From contig NZ_LDOT01000002.1 in NCBI RefSeq assembly GCF_001029445.1, forward strand, positions 124,001-188,000: a stretch of 64,000 nucleotides of DNA. The letters run 5' to 3'. A model generated the notes under the pieces. It worked only from the letters and a program-made list of their open reading frames with translations. It had not been told where the DNA came from and did not search any database. A program made the position numbers and the translations under genes. Positions 35,835 to 46,758 of the stretch are shown in pieces. How positions within the stretch are numbered: position 1 is the first letter of the stretch; the number at the start of each line of letters is the position of its first letter. Source of the stretch: Photobacterium aquae. GTDB lineage: Bacteria > Pseudomonadota > Gammaproteobacteria > Enterobacterales > Vibrionaceae.

Positions 35835-37130
35835 ATGAAAACAAATGACATCTTGGCTATCGGCCTCATGACGTTTGCCATGTTCCTCGGGGCTGGCAAT
35901 ATCATATTTCCCCCGTTTCTCGGCCTTGAAGCTGGAACCCAGCTATTGCCGGCTATGGCAGGTTTTTTAATCACGGCCGTTGGCCTGCCCGCATTAACCC
36001 TCATTGTTTTTGGCCGCTTGAGCAGCAGCAATCAATTGACTAACCCGCTACCTAAGTGGCTGGCTACGCTAATTTGGGTTTCGCTACTCACTGCTGTTGG
36101 ACCGGCCTTTAGCATGCCTCGAGCCGTCACCGTGGCCTACGAAATGGGGATCAAGCCTTTTGTTACTGATAACCACCTTGCCCTGTTTTCAACACTTTTT
36201 TGCCTACTCACTCTATTGCTAGCCTTCTACCCAGGCAGACTTGTCGACTACATTGGCAAAATCATGACACCAATGCTGATCCTAATGCTGTTTGCTTTAG
36301 CTATCACAGCGGTAATCAATCCCCTTGCGCCACCTTCTGTTCCGCGCGGTGATTTTGCCGATATGGCTCTTACCCAAGGGTTGGTTCAGGGCTATATGAC
36401 AATGGATGCTATCGCAGCTGTGGGGTTTGGCTGGGTGGTTATCCGAGCCATTAACGACAAAGGCGTAACCGCAGAAAAAACCGTTCGCCGTATTACCTTC
36501 AAGGTCGCGCTTATCTACGCTTTCTTGATGAGCCTATGCTACTTGGCAATGGGTTATGTAGGGGCAACGTCATCACCTATTGCAGCAGGTGCCAGCAACG
36601 GTGGCGAATTGCTAAGCCTCTACGTAGCTCACGCATTCGGTGGCTATGGGCAGCTACTACTGGCTGCAATTATTATCATGGCATGTTTGACAACGACTGT
36701 TGGCCTTACAAACGCCTGTACCGAATACTACCAGCAAACATTCAATGTACCGTTCCGTCGCAGTGCCACTATCGTCGTTGTGATTACAGGTCTTATTGCC
36801 AATGTTGGTCTTGACCAGATCCTCGCTTTGAGCCTGCCTGCCATCCTGATTCTATGCCCGGTGGCCATTGCCCTGATCCTTGCAGCCCTGTTCTACCCAG
36901 GGGACAAGAAATTTAAGCGAACTTATGTCGCAACAATCGTAACCGCCTTTGTTTTCGGTAGCTTAGATGCCATTAGCATTCTTGATAAAATGCCACCGTC
37001 ACTCAACGAAACATTTAACCAATGGCTACCGCTCTATAGCGCCCACGCCAGCTGGTTGCTGCCATGCTGCATCGTGCTGCTAAGCCAGAAAAAGTGGTTG
37101 GTTCCGAGTATGAAAAAACACACCGCATAA
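35835..37130 (+). CDS. brnQ: Branched-chain amino-acid transporter BrnQ (second copy)
   Basis: A 431-aa BrnQ paralogue of the preceding gene, sharing DILAIGLMTFAMFLGAGNII at the start, PRAVTVAYEMGIKPFV, MTMDAIAAVGFGWVVI and TTTVGLTNACTEYYQQ. About twelve membrane segments are predicted. AGGACT six bases before the ATG is its ribosome-binding site. It has its own promoter and a Val-rich leader, so it may differ from the first copy in regulation more than in substrate. It is followed by a strong intrinsic terminator. Confidence 0.95.
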   Translation: MKTNDILAIGLMTFAMFLGAGNIIFPPFLGLEAGTQLLPAMAGFLITAVGLPALTLIVFGRLSSSNQLTNPLPKWLATLIWVSLLTAVGPAFSMPRAVTVAYEMGIKPFVTDNHLALFSTLFCLLTLLLAFYPGRLVDYIGKIMTPMLILMLFALAITAVINPLAPPSVPRGDFADMALTQGLVQGYMTMDAIAAVGFGWVVIRAINDKGVTAEKTVRRITFKVALIYAFLMSLCYLAMGYVGATSSPIAAGASNGGELLSLYVAHAFGGYGQLLLAAIIIMACLTTTVGLTNACTEYYQQTFNVPFRRSATIVVVITGLIANVGLDQILALSLPAILILCPVAIALILAALFYPGDKKFKRTYVATIVTAFVFGSLDAISILDKMPPSLNETFNQWLPLYSAHASWLLPCCIVLLSQKKWLVPSMKKHTA

Positions 37131-37150
37131 AAATAAAAACAAACACAACA

Positions 37151-37185
37151 AAAAAAGCCTGCCATTTAACATGGCAGGCTTTTTT
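37151..37185 (+). terminator. Intrinsic terminator after the second brnQ
   Basis: AAAAAGCCTGCCAT / ATGGCAGGCTTTTT with a five-base loop. Confidence 0.95.
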
Positions 37186-37229
37186 AAGTGTCACCCCATA
37201 TCTGGGCGGGTTAATGAAAATAACCGTTA

Positions 37230-39197
37230 TTACTTAGGTAATTGAAATACGTCCAATTGGCTATTTTGATTTTCAGCCTGCAGCGAAAGATGGCTGCTTG
37301 CCTCAGCGGCTTGCCCAATGCCTGCTACATTCTGAATAATAATGTCATTGATACCATTAATCGTCGCCGTAATGTCAGAAATCGCCGTATTTTGCACTTC
37401 AACAGCTTGACTCACAGCAGCATTGACCTGACTAATATTGGCAATAACCTCACTGATCTTCAGCAACTGCTGATCGGCTTGCTCGCTCATTTGACGATTG
37501 CGACTAACCTTATCCAACGTACAGTTAACCACCTCAACAACCTCTGAAGATTTATGTTGAAGCTGTTCAATAATCGATTGTATCTGCTGGGTTGATGCTT
37601 GTGTTTTTCCCGCCAAGGTCCGAACTTCCTCAGCAACAACGGCAAAACCACGTCCGCTTTCTCCCGCCCGCGCGGCTTCAATCGCTGCGTTTAGAGCCAG
37701 CAAATTCGTCTGCTCCGAAATGCTGTCAATAACCGTCACAACTTCGCTGATTTTGATCGTCTGCTCGTTGAGCCCCATAACTTGAGCTGACATTTCATTT
37801 AACTGAGCTTGTAATTCATCCGTCATCTGGCGGGCCTGCTGGGCGACCTGGGCACTGCTTTGTCCCAAATCAAAAGCACGTCGCGCTTCTGTCTCAGCCA
37901 ATTGTACGTGGCCATCCACTTGTGTTGCTGTCTGAGCCAACTCGTTAACGGCTGAGGTAATCAATGACACCTGATGCTGCTGCTCCTTGCCATTGACTTC
38001 GCTTTGCGTCATTACCGCGGCCAACTCAGTGGAAGAAGCCGCAACCTCCTCACTGATCCCACGCAAAGCGGCAAGGGTAGCGGCTAATTTATCAATGGCA
38101 TTATCTAAACTTTGTCCTAACTTGCCTAGCTCGTTATAGCCATCTATCCCTGTCATAGCATCGAGCCTGCCATCTGCCAATTGACGTGTCGCGTCAGACA
38201 GAGTGGCAATAATCTTGCTGATACCAGCCGCCATCAGCACACTCAGGCTGAGGGCCAATAATGCAGCCACCGCTGTCGCAGCCCACTGACTGGCCGTTAC
38301 AGATTCTAACAATGACGTCGTTTGTTGTCCCAATGCTTGGCTAGAACGAATAGACTGCGCCAATAGTTCCGTAACCATTGCCGTATTTTCTGAACCTAGT
38401 TTTGCCATTTCACCTGAAATAACAATAACTTGATTTTGAAGCAGGATAATATCACTGATTTTTCGGCACCAATCATGGGCATGTTGTAACAGCAATCCAA
38501 CTTCTGGCCATGACTTAAATGCCTTCAGATCTTCTAGCAGAGACTCTGTCATAGTCAGTGTTTTCTGACTATCGTCGAGGCTTCGTCCCTTCACACCTTC
38601 GGCAATATGATGAAGCATCAACGCCCCGGTATCAGAGATTGCCGCTAAATTACGGTTCCACTGCGCAATATCATCTGCATTGCGATTGGCCCCAATGGCG
38701 AGATCGACCTGAGTAATCGTTGAAGTGATCCAACTTAATGACGCATAAGTCTCATTCATCGCCATTCGTTTATCACGCATAACGACTGACAGCTCAACAT
38801 AGCGAGCGTAATTATCAAAAAATTGAGCCAGAGTCTGCCGAATATCAGATGTCAGCACTATATTGCCAGATTGCAAGATAGTGTTGTAACGTTCTTGCAA
38901 CGATTCAAGATTGGCACGATTCGCTTCCACCATTGGATTAAGGCGGCTATCAAAACCTAATCCATAAATCGTTTCAACACGACTGCTATCTATGCTCTCC
39001 TGAAATGCACGCATATGACGGTTAAATTCAATATAATCGTTTACATGATTAGTGTTATCCCTAACACCAGCAAGCATGTTTTGATTTACCAATATCACTA
39101 TGATGAAACACAGGATGGCAAAACAGGATGAAAGCGAAAGCAATACTTTAAGCGGGATGTTTTTTATGGCTTTATTTACTTTTTTTATCATTATCAT
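37230..39197 (-). CDS. Methyl-accepting chemotaxis protein
   Basis: This 655-aa protein has a first membrane helix at ~16-38, a long helical periplasmic region (~40-305) without Cache motifs (four-helix-bundle type), a second helix (~308-330), HAMP, and the MCP signalling domain. The conserved hairpin tip reads [20 protein letters not shown] followed by [15 protein letters not shown]. It should sense a periplasmic ligand and control CheA. Ligand is unknown. The gene lies beside a second chemoreceptor on the same strand but with ~340 bases and a terminator between them. Confidence 0.95.
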   Translation of the reverse strand: MIMIKKVNKAIKNIPLKVLLSLSSCFAILCFIIVILVNQNMLAGVRDNTNHVNDYIEFNRHMRAFQESIDSSRVETIYGLGFDSRLNPMVEANRANLESLQERYNTILQSGNIVLTSDIRQTLAQFFDNYARYVELSVVMRDKRMAMNETYASLSWITSTITQVDLAIGANRNADDIAQWNRNLAAISDTGALMLHHIAEGVKGRSLDDSQKTLTMTESLLEDLKAFKSWPEVGLLLQHAHDWCRKISDIILLQNQVIVISGEMAKLGSENTAMVTELLAQSIRSSQALGQQTTSLLESVTASQWAATAVAALLALSLSVLMAAGISKIIATLSDATRQLADGRLDAMTGIDGYNELGKLGQSLDNAIDKLAATLAALRGISEEVAASSTELAAVMTQSEVNGKEQQHQVSLITSAVNELAQTATQVDGHVQLAETEARRAFDLGQSSAQVAQQARQMTDELQAQLNEMSAQVMGLNEQTIKISEVVTVIDSISEQTNLLALNAAIEAARAGESGRGFAVVAEEVRTLAGKTQASTQQIQSIIEQLQHKSSEVVEVVNCTLDKVSRNRQMSEQADQQLLKISEVIANISQVNAAVSQAVEVQNTAISDITATINGINDIIIQNVAGIGQAAEASSHLSLQAENQNSQLDVFQLPK

Positions 39198-39541
39198 TTA
39201 CTGCACAAATCAACATATGAGTCTGTTTTTTTGGGCAGCGGATTATATTCACAAAAAGCATAAATGGCTACAAATAATAACCACGATGGAATAACTTAAA
39301 GCCAAAACAATAAAAAACCCTTTTAATCATAAACATAGAAACAAGATAGCACTCTGCACATAACGTAACTGCCATTTTCCAACCAATAAAAACAGTCACT
39401 AGCGAATAACAACCTCGAGAGAACTTAAAAAGGTTCTAAATATATAGGCACGATAGGCTTTTTTAATTTTTAAACAAATACAAAAAAGCCCACCACATTC
39501 CTGCGGCGGGCTCACTTACCGATCTTTATTGGGATATACGA
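39198..39541. other. Intergenic region between two chemoreceptor genes
   Basis: AT-rich, no gene seen. It holds the promoter of the left chemoreceptor and the terminator of the right one at 39482-39512. Confidence 0.5.
39482..39512 (-). terminator. Intrinsic terminator of the second chemoreceptor gene
   Basis: On the minus strand AGCCCGCC / GGTGGGCT (one G-T pair) with a ten-base loop, followed by six T. Confidence 0.82.
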
Positions 39542-41476
39542 TTATCTTGGTTCAGCTACCGTTACTTTAAAGTAACTCACTTCGCCTTTTAGTTCGTCCA
39601 CCAATTGGGCCATTTCAGAGTTAGATTCTATTGCTTCTTTGGCCCCCATAAGGTTATCGCCAACCATCACTTTAATCTCATCAACACTGCGGGATACTTC
39701 TTGGTTAACGATATATTGCTCTTCAGAAGCCCGAGCCATCGCTGAGTTGATATCTGACAGCTGAGAAACTTTTAACGATATTTCATTAAATGCCACTTCA
39801 ATTTCTTCAGAATTGCTAGATAGTCGGCTTGCCAGCTGTAAATTGCCGTTCATCGCTTCAACCGCACTCTGCGTACTCGCCTGCAAGGTCGTTATAATAC
39901 TCTGAATACTGACTGTTGATTCTTGAGTTTTTACCGCCAGTGCTCTGACTTCATCCGCAACTACCGCAAAACCACGCCCCTGCTCACCGGCTCGCGCGGC
40001 TTCAATCGCTGCATTCAGTGCTAACAAATTCGTTTGGTCTGAAATATTACCAATGACTTCAACTACCGAGCTAATATTGTCTGAAAGCCCTTTTAACTCG
40101 TTTAGAACCCTTGATGACTCTTTAATCGATAGAGTTACCTGATCTACGATGCTTGTAGAGCGCTTCAATGTCTCAAGACTGGCTGAAGATAGCTTCAGTG
40201 TTGATGATGTTTCTACATCAGCAGCTTGTGCACTTTCTGCAATATCATTGGCTGTTGAAGCCATTTGAGAGATAGCATTGGCAACTTGTTCAATATTCGC
40301 CAATTCAGATTCTGAACGAGTAACATGCTGCGATGAAATATCCGAAATCTGTTGCTGATGCTCAGATAGGCTTTTCATTATTACCTGTGCTGAATTCAGC
40401 ACATTACTAATACGCGCCTGCATGGTAACCAGCGACCCAGATATGTTATCAAGTTCATTGCTGGCCTTTGGTATATTAACTAAATGAAATTCGCCCTCAG
40501 CCATATTACCGATCGTACTCACGACTCTCGGAATATTTGCCAACTCACGTCGTACGATCATATAGATTGTTGCTGTCAGCACCAATCCAATCGTGACCAG
40601 CAAGACGATCAACGCAGATAAGATATTTTGCGCATTTTCGACTGTTTGTTTTTGATTAGTAAACACATACGCATAATAATCATCACCAATTGATTCTCGA
40701 GACATACTAAAGACACTTCCTGCTGGGCTGACGATAATCGACGGCTCTTCAGTAATGCTTCTGTATGTCGGACGTACATCGAAAAGATTTTGGTTCAACC
40801 AGTCAATCGACTGACTATCAACCGCAACAATCATCCCGTCTTTCGTTGTAATCGCAAACTCCACACCGAGTTCTGGCATAATCTGATTTAAATCAACATC
40901 GATTGCCACAACACCCACCGTCCTACCGTTAAAGGTCAGCGGTGCGCTCACTGTAATCGTCGTTGTCCCATCAATTGACTGGTACGGTGCGGTAGCATGC
41001 CCGACTTTATGATCCACAATAATCGCCGTAAACCATTCGCGACCACTTTCTTTGGCATTCAGATCTTTCGACCAACCATTAGTGGCTGTAGAAAAGAAAC
41101 GTCCATCAGGGGCGGCTACTGTCATCGCCTTATATGTATCGTTTGTATTAACGATATTCATCATATTTTGTAAAACAGATTTCTCATCAAATGGCTTAAC
41201 GGGATCCAATAGCATTGCATGACCCAGCGATTCAGTAGAAGAAATCAATTCATTAATGGCAGCATTAAAACTACCTGTGATGGTTTTAGTGGCGAAATTA
41301 TCTGCATATAGGATATTTTCATGTCGAAACTTATCCAAAAAATGATTCGAAACTAAAACAGTAATAGCGAGAATAGAAAGAATAACAAGTAAAAATACGA
41401 GACTGATTTTCTTTAGCATGTGAGAAAGTACAGGTAATAATTTGCGCCAATTATATTCACAATTAGAATTCAGCAT
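39542..41476 (-). CDS. Methyl-accepting chemotaxis protein with Cache sensor
   Basis: After a membrane helix (~22-45) comes a periplasmic double-Cache domain with [28 protein letters not shown] and [13 protein letters not shown], then a second helix (~283-308), HAMP and the MCP domain with [20 protein letters not shown]. dCache_1 chemoreceptors of this kind often bind amino acids or other small metabolites. An internal Met at position 20 (start 41419) is an alternative; neither start has a good ribosome-binding site. Length is 644 aa from the outer start. Confidence 0.94.
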   Translation of the reverse strand: MLNSNCEYNWRKLLPVLSHMLKKISLVFLLVILSILAITVLVSNHFLDKFRHENILYADNFATKTITGSFNAAINELISSTESLGHAMLLDPVKPFDEKSVLQNMMNIVNTNDTYKAMTVAAPDGRFFSTATNGWSKDLNAKESGREWFTAIIVDHKVGHATAPYQSIDGTTTITVSAPLTFNGRTVGVVAIDVDLNQIMPELGVEFAITTKDGMIVAVDSQSIDWLNQNLFDVRPTYRSITEEPSIIVSPAGSVFSMSRESIGDDYYAYVFTNQKQTVENAQNILSALIVLLVTIGLVLTATIYMIVRRELANIPRVVSTIGNMAEGEFHLVNIPKASNELDNISGSLVTMQARISNVLNSAQVIMKSLSEHQQQISDISSQHVTRSESELANIEQVANAISQMASTANDIAESAQAADVETSSTLKLSSASLETLKRSTSIVDQVTLSIKESSRVLNELKGLSDNISSVVEVIGNISDQTNLLALNAAIEAARAGEQGRGFAVVADEVRALAVKTQESTVSIQSIITTLQASTQSAVEAMNGNLQLASRLSSNSEEIEVAFNEISLKVSQLSDINSAMARASEEQYIVNQEVSRSVDEIKVMVGDNLMGAKEAIESNSEMAQLVDELKGEVSYFKVTVAEPR

Positions 41477-41590
41477 GATGAAATTTATTTATTACATGCA
41501 TTTACAATACACTATAAACATAGAGTCACTATTGCATAATTCGCAAACCTACCCGAGACCGACTCCGGAAATAGAAAACCAATTTCAAAC

Positions 41591-41623
41591 AAAAAGCCCG
41601 CCGCTTTTCAGCGGCGGGCTTTT
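41591..41623 (-). terminator. Intrinsic terminator of the RND efflux operon
   Basis: A 10-bp GC-rich stem AGCCCGCCGC / GCGGCGGGCT with a six-base loop, followed on the minus strand by a T-run. Confidence 0.93.
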
Positions 41624-41646
41624 ACAGCAAATAAACATGCTTTGCT

Positions 41647-44600
41647 TTAGTTTACGGCGTCCAATTTGACCCTGAAGAACATCGCATAAAACAATGGAAT
41701 CACTACCAATGTCAGGATTGTGGCAAACAACAAACCAAACATGATGGTTACAGCCATGCTCTTGAAGAAGGGATCAATCAAAAGCGGGGCAACCCCCAGT
41801 ATCGTAGTCAATGCCCCAAGCAGAACCGGACGAGCTCGACTCAAAGCCGCGTCAATAATAGCTTGATACGGCGATTTACCGTCTCTAATTTCAACATCGG
41901 CCTGATCCACCAGCACGATGGCGTTTTTCACCATCATCCCGATCAAACTGAGGAAACCGAGAATTGCCATGAACTCGAACGGGGTCTGGAAAATAATCAA
42001 CCCCACGGTTACCCCGATCAACGCCAATGGTGCCGTCAACCAAATCACCAAAGGCTGGCGCAACGCATTGAACATGAAGATCACCGACAATATCATCGCC
42101 GCAAAACCGTATGGCGCAGAAATCACCAGCCCTTCGTTGGCGTCCTTCGAAGCTTTGTATTCTCCGTACCAAATCAGTTCGTACCCTGCTGGCAAGTCAA
42201 TCGCCTCAATCTTGCTACGCACAGAGGCAAATGCATCGGCGGTTAGCACACCAGGGGCCGGATCGGCTTGAACCAAAATCGTCGGCATCCGGTCGATACG
42301 ACGTAAAATCGCATCTTCCCATACCACGTCGACCGACTCGACCAATTGACTTACCGGAATGAAACCGCCCACGGTGTGGCTGTACACTTCAGTATTCTCA
42401 ATGGCGCGTTGATGGTTGCGCTCATTTTCCGGCGAACGAACCACAATCGGGATAAGATCATCACCTTCACGGTAAACGCCCACATTACGCCCCGAGAGTG
42501 TCTGGGCAATCGCCTGATTGATCTCCTGAGTAGTCAAACCAAAACGCTGGGCTTCCTGCGCCGAGTATACTGGACGTAGTACCGGCACTTGCTGGCGCCA
42601 ATCGTCCTGTACCGCAATCAGTTGATCGTCACTGAGCATGATGGCCTTAGCCTGCTCAGCCAACTGGCGCAAAACATGGCTATCCGGCCCTTTAAAGCCA
42701 GCTTCAATCTTCTTGCCGCCCCCACGGCCTAGCATGAACTTCCACACTTTAATTGAAGCATCGGGGTACTTGGCATCCAACTCAGCCTGCAACTCACCCA
42801 GTAATGGGGCGATCTTGGTGTAGTCATCAATATCAATCAATAACTGGCCATAGCTTGGGTTACGCGCTTCCGGTGAATAGGTCAGCATGAAACGAAGGCC
42901 GCCACCACCAATAAAGCTAGCAATATTCGTTACCCCTTCTTTGGCTTTCACATCCTGCTCGATGCTGGCGACAACCTGCTCAGTACGCTTGATGTCCGAA
43001 CCTTGCGGCAAGTAAACATCCACCACAAACTGCGGGCGTTGCGAATCTGGCATGAAGCCCGGCGGGACAAACTTAACTCCCCACATGGCGGTCGCCAAAG
43101 TCGCTAGCAGCAGACCACAGCTAATAAGGCGGTACTTCAGAACCCAAGTCAGCAGGCCTTTGTACGCCGTCACCATAAAACCAGGTTTGCGATCGGCTGG
43201 TACCGCTTTAACTTTCATAAAGTCATAGCAGAGCATCGGGGTGACAGTAACCGCAAATACCCAGCTCAAGAACATCGAGTACAAGATCACCCAGAACAGC
43301 GAACCAGCATATTCCCCCATGTCCGAAGGCGAAAGACCGATAGCACTGAATGCACAGATCCCCACCACTGTACCGCCCAGCAATGGCCACTTGGTAGCAT
43401 TCACCACCTCAGAGACAATCACTTCGCGATCTTCCTCTGGGTTAGTCTGCATCCTGACCAAAATGCCATCAGTTACCACAATGGCATTATCCACCAGCAT
43501 GCCGAGCGCGATGATCAGCGCCCCCAGAGAAATCCGCTGCATGGCAATGTCTTCAATCAGCATGATGCATAACGTACCAGCAACGGTCAGCAGCAACACA
43601 AAGCCGATAATTACCCCGGAGCGGACACCCATAAACAGCAGCAAGACCACGAAAACAATAGCAACAGCGGCAATCAGGTTATCAATGAAGTTCGCCACCG
43701 ATGCTCGCACCGAATCTGACTGCATCGAAATAACATGGAGCTCAATACCCAAAGGACGCTGGCCTTCCAGCTCGGCAATCCGCGCCTTGACCGCATCCCC
43801 CATATCCACCACGTTGCCGCCAGTGACATTGGATATACCAAAACCAATTGCCCGCTCACCGTTATAACGCATCATCATGGACGCCGGTTCTTGATAACCG
43901 CGGGTCACGTTGGCTATATCACCCAACCGCAAAACAGTATTGTTGCTGCCAACCCCCACCTGCAGGTTCTTCAGATCATTGAACGAACGGATGCTCGCAC
44001 TCGGAATAACAGGGATCCTCATAGCATCAGTTTCAATGCTCCCCGCCACCGTTACCAAGTTCTGCTTTTGCAGTACTTTGAACACGTTCTCTGCTGAAAC
44101 ACCAAACTTGGCTAGCTTCTCACTGGAGATTTCAACAAAGATTGTCTCTTGCTGTTCAGCCAATGTTGCTGTCTTCGCCACACCCGATACAAGAACCAGA
44201 TCGCGCCGCAAGCTATCGACATAGTCTTGCAGCTGCTTATCGGTAAACCCTTCTCCGGTTACCGCAAAGAACAACGCATAAACATCCGAAAAGTCATCAT
44301 TGACAATCGACGGACCCGCCCCCGGTGGCAATTGGCGCTGAACATCACTGATTTTACGCCGCAGTTTGTCCCAAACTTGCTGGAGATCGGCCGAGCTTTT
44401 CGCAAACTCCAGCTTGATCTCCACAGTAACCTCAGACATTCCCTGCTTCGAAACCGACTTCACTTCCTTAAGCTCTTGCAGCGACTGGACAGCTCCTTCA
44501 ATCACATCGGTCACTTCGTCCGACACTTCCTGAGCCGTCGCACCGGCATAAGGGGTGTTGATCACCGCCTGGCGGATCACAAACTCCGGGTCTTCAAAGC

Positions 44601-44700
44601 GCCCCAACTTCAGGTAACTGATATAGCCACCTAACAGTACCAACGCGATCATCACCCAAACACTGGTTCGCTTGGCGATTGTATAACGTGCAATATCCAT
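41647..44700 (-). CDS. RND efflux pump inner-membrane transporter
   Basis: A full-length (1017 aa) HAE-type RND pump with twelve membrane helices and two large periplasmic loops. TM4 carries LGMLVDNAIVVTDGILV and TM10 GMMVKNAIVLVDQA, which give the Asp and Lys of the proton relay (the second Asp of AcrB's DD pair is Asn, as in many relatives). It should expel drugs or other toxic compounds together with the adaptor encoded three bases upstream and an outer-membrane channel encoded elsewhere. The substrate cannot be read from sequence. The operon is divergent from a TetR gene. Confidence 0.94.
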   Translation of the reverse strand: MDIARYTIAKRTSVWVMIALVLLGGYISYLKLGRFEDPEFVIRQAVINTPYAGATAQEVSDEVTDVIEGAVQSLQELKEVKSVSKQGMSEVTVEIKLEFAKSSADLQQVWDKLRRKISDVQRQLPPGAGPSIVNDDFSDVYALFFAVTGEGFTDKQLQDYVDSLRRDLVLVSGVAKTATLAEQQETIFVEISSEKLAKFGVSAENVFKVLQKQNLVTVAGSIETDAMRIPVIPSASIRSFNDLKNLQVGVGSNNTVLRLGDIANVTRGYQEPASMMMRYNGERAIGFGISNVTGGNVVDMGDAVKARIAELEGQRPLGIELHVISMQSDSVRASVANFIDNLIAAVAIVFVVLLLFMGVRSGVIIGFVLLLTVAGTLCIMLIEDIAMQRISLGALIIALGMLVDNAIVVTDGILVRMQTNPEEDREVIVSEVVNATKWPLLGGTVVGICAFSAIGLSPSDMGEYAGSLFWVILYSMFLSWVFAVTVTPMLCYDFMKVKAVPADRKPGFMVTAYKGLLTWVLKYRLISCGLLLATLATAMWGVKFVPPGFMPDSQRPQFVVDVYLPQGSDIKRTEQVVASIEQDVKAKEGVTNIASFIGGGGLRFMLTYSPEARNPSYGQLLIDIDDYTKIAPLLGELQAELDAKYPDASIKVWKFMLGRGGGKKIEAGFKGPDSHVLRQLAEQAKAIMLSDDQLIAVQDDWRQQVPVLRPVYSAQEAQRFGLTTQEINQAIAQTLSGRNVGVYREGDDLIPIVVRSPENERNHQRAIENTEVYSHTVGGFIPVSQLVESVDVVWEDAILRRIDRMPTILVQADPAPGVLTADAFASVRSKIEAIDLPAGYELIWYGEYKASKDANEGLVISAPYGFAAMILSVIFMFNALRQPLVIWLTAPLALIGVTVGLIIFQTPFEFMAILGFLSLIGMMVKNAIVLVDQADVEIRDGKSPYQAIIDAALSRARPVLLGALTTILGVAPLLIDPFFKSMAVTIMFGLLFATILTLVVIPLFYAMFFRVKLDAVN

Positions 44701-44703
44701 CGA

Positions 44704-45828
44704 TTATGCTCCGTTGTTATCGCTATAAGGACGCACTTCCATGCCCTCACGCACACTCGACACGCCAGCAATGATCACTCGCTCACCCGGCTTAAGGTGC
44801 TGTTCAATCACAATACGATTCTTCACCAACGCACCAACTTCAACGTAGCGTTTCTCCGCCTTGTTCCCTGCACCAATCACCCAAACAAACTGCTTGCCTT
44901 GGTTATCAGGGACAATGGCAGTCAACGGCACAGTAATTGTCGACGATGATGCCATTTGCTCATTCTCTGCATGTGCGGCAACAGGCAGCACTTTCACAGC
45001 CATACCCGGCAGAACACGAAAACCCTTCAGGTCATCAAAACCCAGCACCACCGCATACGTCTGAGTCACCGGATCGGCTTGGGTGGCATAGGTCCGCAAT
45101 GCCAACGGAAACAGCTGCCCCGGAATAGCCGACAGTTCGGCCTGTGCCTGAGTACCACGCAGCGGTGACAGCATCACGCTGTCCGGGATATTAATCACGA
45201 CCTCGAGATCACTAAGATCATGCAAGGTAAGCACAGGGGAATTAGCTTGGATCTGAACGTGGTTATCCACCATTTTTCGACCAATGATGCCATCGAACGG
45301 TGCTTTTAGCTGGGTATACTCCAGCTGGCGCTTGGCCTCTGCCAAACGGTTTTTTGCCAAGTTATAACGCGTTGCCAACGTATCGAGATCGCTCTTGGCT
45401 ATAGCCTGGCTCTTCTCATAAATCGCCTTTGCCCTTGAATACTCTGCTTTGGTGTTATCCAACTCCAACGAAGCAGACGCAAGGGCAGTTTGAGCATCGC
45501 GAGGATCCAGCTTGGCAAGCAACTGCCCCTGTTTCACTTCATCCCCTTCTTTGACAAGGATCTCAGTGAGGCGCCCCCCAACCCGAAATGCCAAATCAGC
45601 ACGTTCCGCCGCGCGAACCACACCGTTGAAACTCAAATCGGCACTGGTTTGGGTTGATACCACCTCCGTTAATGCCGGTTTCACAACTGGCGCCACGGTT
45701 TGCTGCGGCTGCTCTTCACCACAACCACTCAGCAGCAACACGGCCACAGACAGGCTGGCAGCAATGGCGCTTTGTTTAAATGACGCAAATGCAGGCTTGC
45801 TCGAATACGTTTTCACCTTGTTCTCCAT
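44704..45828 (-). CDS. RND efflux periplasmic adaptor lipoprotein
   Basis: A lipoprotein signal peptide with lipobox LLSGC is followed by the membrane-fusion-protein pattern: lipoyl halves VRAAERADLAFRVGGRL and LKAPFDGIIGRKMVDN flanking a coiled-coil hairpin (~110-180), then beta-barrel and C-terminal domains. It links the RND pump to an outer-membrane channel. The ATG at 45828 gives a normal signal peptide; an ATG at 45867 would add 13 hydrophilic residues. The gene precedes the pump by three bases, so the two are one operon, likely repressed by the divergent TetR protein. Confidence 0.92.
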   Translation of the reverse strand: MENKVKTYSSKPAFASFKQSAIAASLSVAVLLLSGCGEEQPQQTVAPVVKPALTEVVSTQTSADLSFNGVVRAAERADLAFRVGGRLTEILVKEGDEVKQGQLLAKLDPRDAQTALASASLELDNTKAEYSRAKAIYEKSQAIAKSDLDTLATRYNLAKNRLAEAKRQLEYTQLKAPFDGIIGRKMVDNHVQIQANSPVLTLHDLSDLEVVINIPDSVMLSPLRGTQAQAELSAIPGQLFPLALRTYATQADPVTQTYAVVLGFDDLKGFRVLPGMAVKVLPVAAHAENEQMASSSTITVPLTAIVPDNQGKQFVWVIGAGNKAEKRYVEVGALVKNRIVIEQHLKPGERVIIAGVSSVREGMEVRPYSDNNGA

Positions 45829-45909
45829 TAAAAGATTGGTCAGGCGCGACCCGTGTTGTTCAGACATGGCATGGGTGCCGGTTCATTGCTAATACGTGCG
45901 GGGATGCAT

Positions 45910-45933
45910 AAAGTAAACTCGCAAGTTTATTTT
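45910..45933. promoter_or_regulatory. Palindromic operator 1 between the efflux operon and tetR
   Basis: TAAACT-CGCA-AGTTTA is a perfect palindrome (45914-45929), extended by AAA/TTT on both sides. It shares AAAGTAAACTCGC with operator 2. Confidence 0.75.
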
Positions 45934-45950
45934 ATAGCAGCGCAAAACCG

Positions 45951-45974
45951 AAAGTAAACTCGCGCGTGTACTTT
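45951..45974. promoter_or_regulatory. Palindromic operator 2 between the efflux operon and tetR
   Basis: AAAGTAAACTCGC followed by GCGTGTACTTT forms an inverted repeat with one mismatch pair. It starts 41 bases from operator 1, about four helical turns. Confidence 0.72.
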
Positions 45975-46028
45975 TTGACAGAGATTTGATAAAGTTCAAA
46001 CAAGGCAAATAGAAAAGAACGAACACCG

Positions 46029-46640
46029 ATGACACGTTCAGAAAGAAAACGCTTGGCAATCATCGAAGCCGCAAAAGAAGAATTCATTCAGCACGGCTTT
46101 ATTGCCGCCAATATGGATAGAGTCAGTGCTACCGCCGAAGTCTCCAAACGGACGCTCTACCGCCACTTCGAAAGCAAAGAGTGCCTGTTCGAATCCGTCC
46201 TGACGATCATCCAGCAATCTGTCGACAGCCACGTTCAGTATCCCTTTGACGAAAAACGCAGTCTCCACGAACAACTGACAGACATCACCTACCAAGAAGT
46301 CGATGTGCTATATAACACTTACGGTATCGACCTATCTCGCACCATCGTCATGGAATTTCTCCGCCAACCAGAAATGGCACAGAACTTAATAACCACCCTA
46401 TACAGCACCAAGGCGGTTACCCAATGGTTCAAAGCAGCTATGGAGGCAGGAAAACTCAAACACACCGATCTCAAAACACTGACCAATATCTATGTCAGCC
46501 TTTTCCAAGGATTATTGTTTTGGCCGCAAGTCATGCACCTTGCCCCAACGTTTGATGGGAAGATTCTTGAAGAAAAGATTGAAACTGTCGTCTCGGTACT
46601 ACTGGCATCCTACGGACAAGCAAACCAACCGGCAGCCTAA
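46029..46640 (+). CDS. TetR family repressor of the RND operon
   Basis: Residues ~8-55 are the TetR DNA-binding domain (IIEAAKEEFIQHGF, then NMDRVSATAEVSKRTLYRHF), followed by a helical ligand-binding domain; 203 aa is normal. It is divergent from the RND adaptor gene with 160-200 bases between them containing two related palindromes, the usual arrangement for a TetR repressor of a neighbouring efflux operon and of itself. The inducer is unknown but is likely a pump substrate. Confidence 0.93.
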   Translation: MTRSERKRLAIIEAAKEEFIQHGFIAANMDRVSATAEVSKRTLYRHFESKECLFESVLTIIQQSVDSHVQYPFDEKRSLHEQLTDITYQEVDVLYNTYGIDLSRTIVMEFLRQPEMAQNLITTLYSTKAVTQWFKAAMEAGKLKHTDLKTLTNIYVSLFQGLLFWPQVMHLAPTFDGKILEEKIETVVSVLLASYGQANQPAA

Positions 46641-46711
46641 GTCCCTGCAGACTCAAGACTGATACCCCCATAATGAATAACGGGTCATTCTAGCCAGTTA
46701 AAAAACACGCA

Positions 46712-46741
46712 TAAAAAAAGCAACCAACAGGCTGCTTTTTC
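46712..46741. terminator. Terminator between convergent tetR and glutaredoxin genes
   Basis: AAAAAGCAACC / GGCTGCTTTTT with an AACA loop and one mismatch; A/T tracts on both sides make it usable from both directions. Confidence 0.82.
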
Positions 46742-46758
46742 TATGCATTAACAAGACA

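Noticed and set aside
41442-41669. 75-codon plus-strand ORF between the second chemoreceptor and the RND gene
   Set aside because: It covers a chemoreceptor start, a terminator and the end of the pump gene; no coding character.
43241-43867. Plus-strand ORF of 208 codons inside the RND pump gene
   Set aside because: Fully antisense to the pump, with low-complexity Ser/Thr/Ile-rich content caused by the membrane codons on the other strand.
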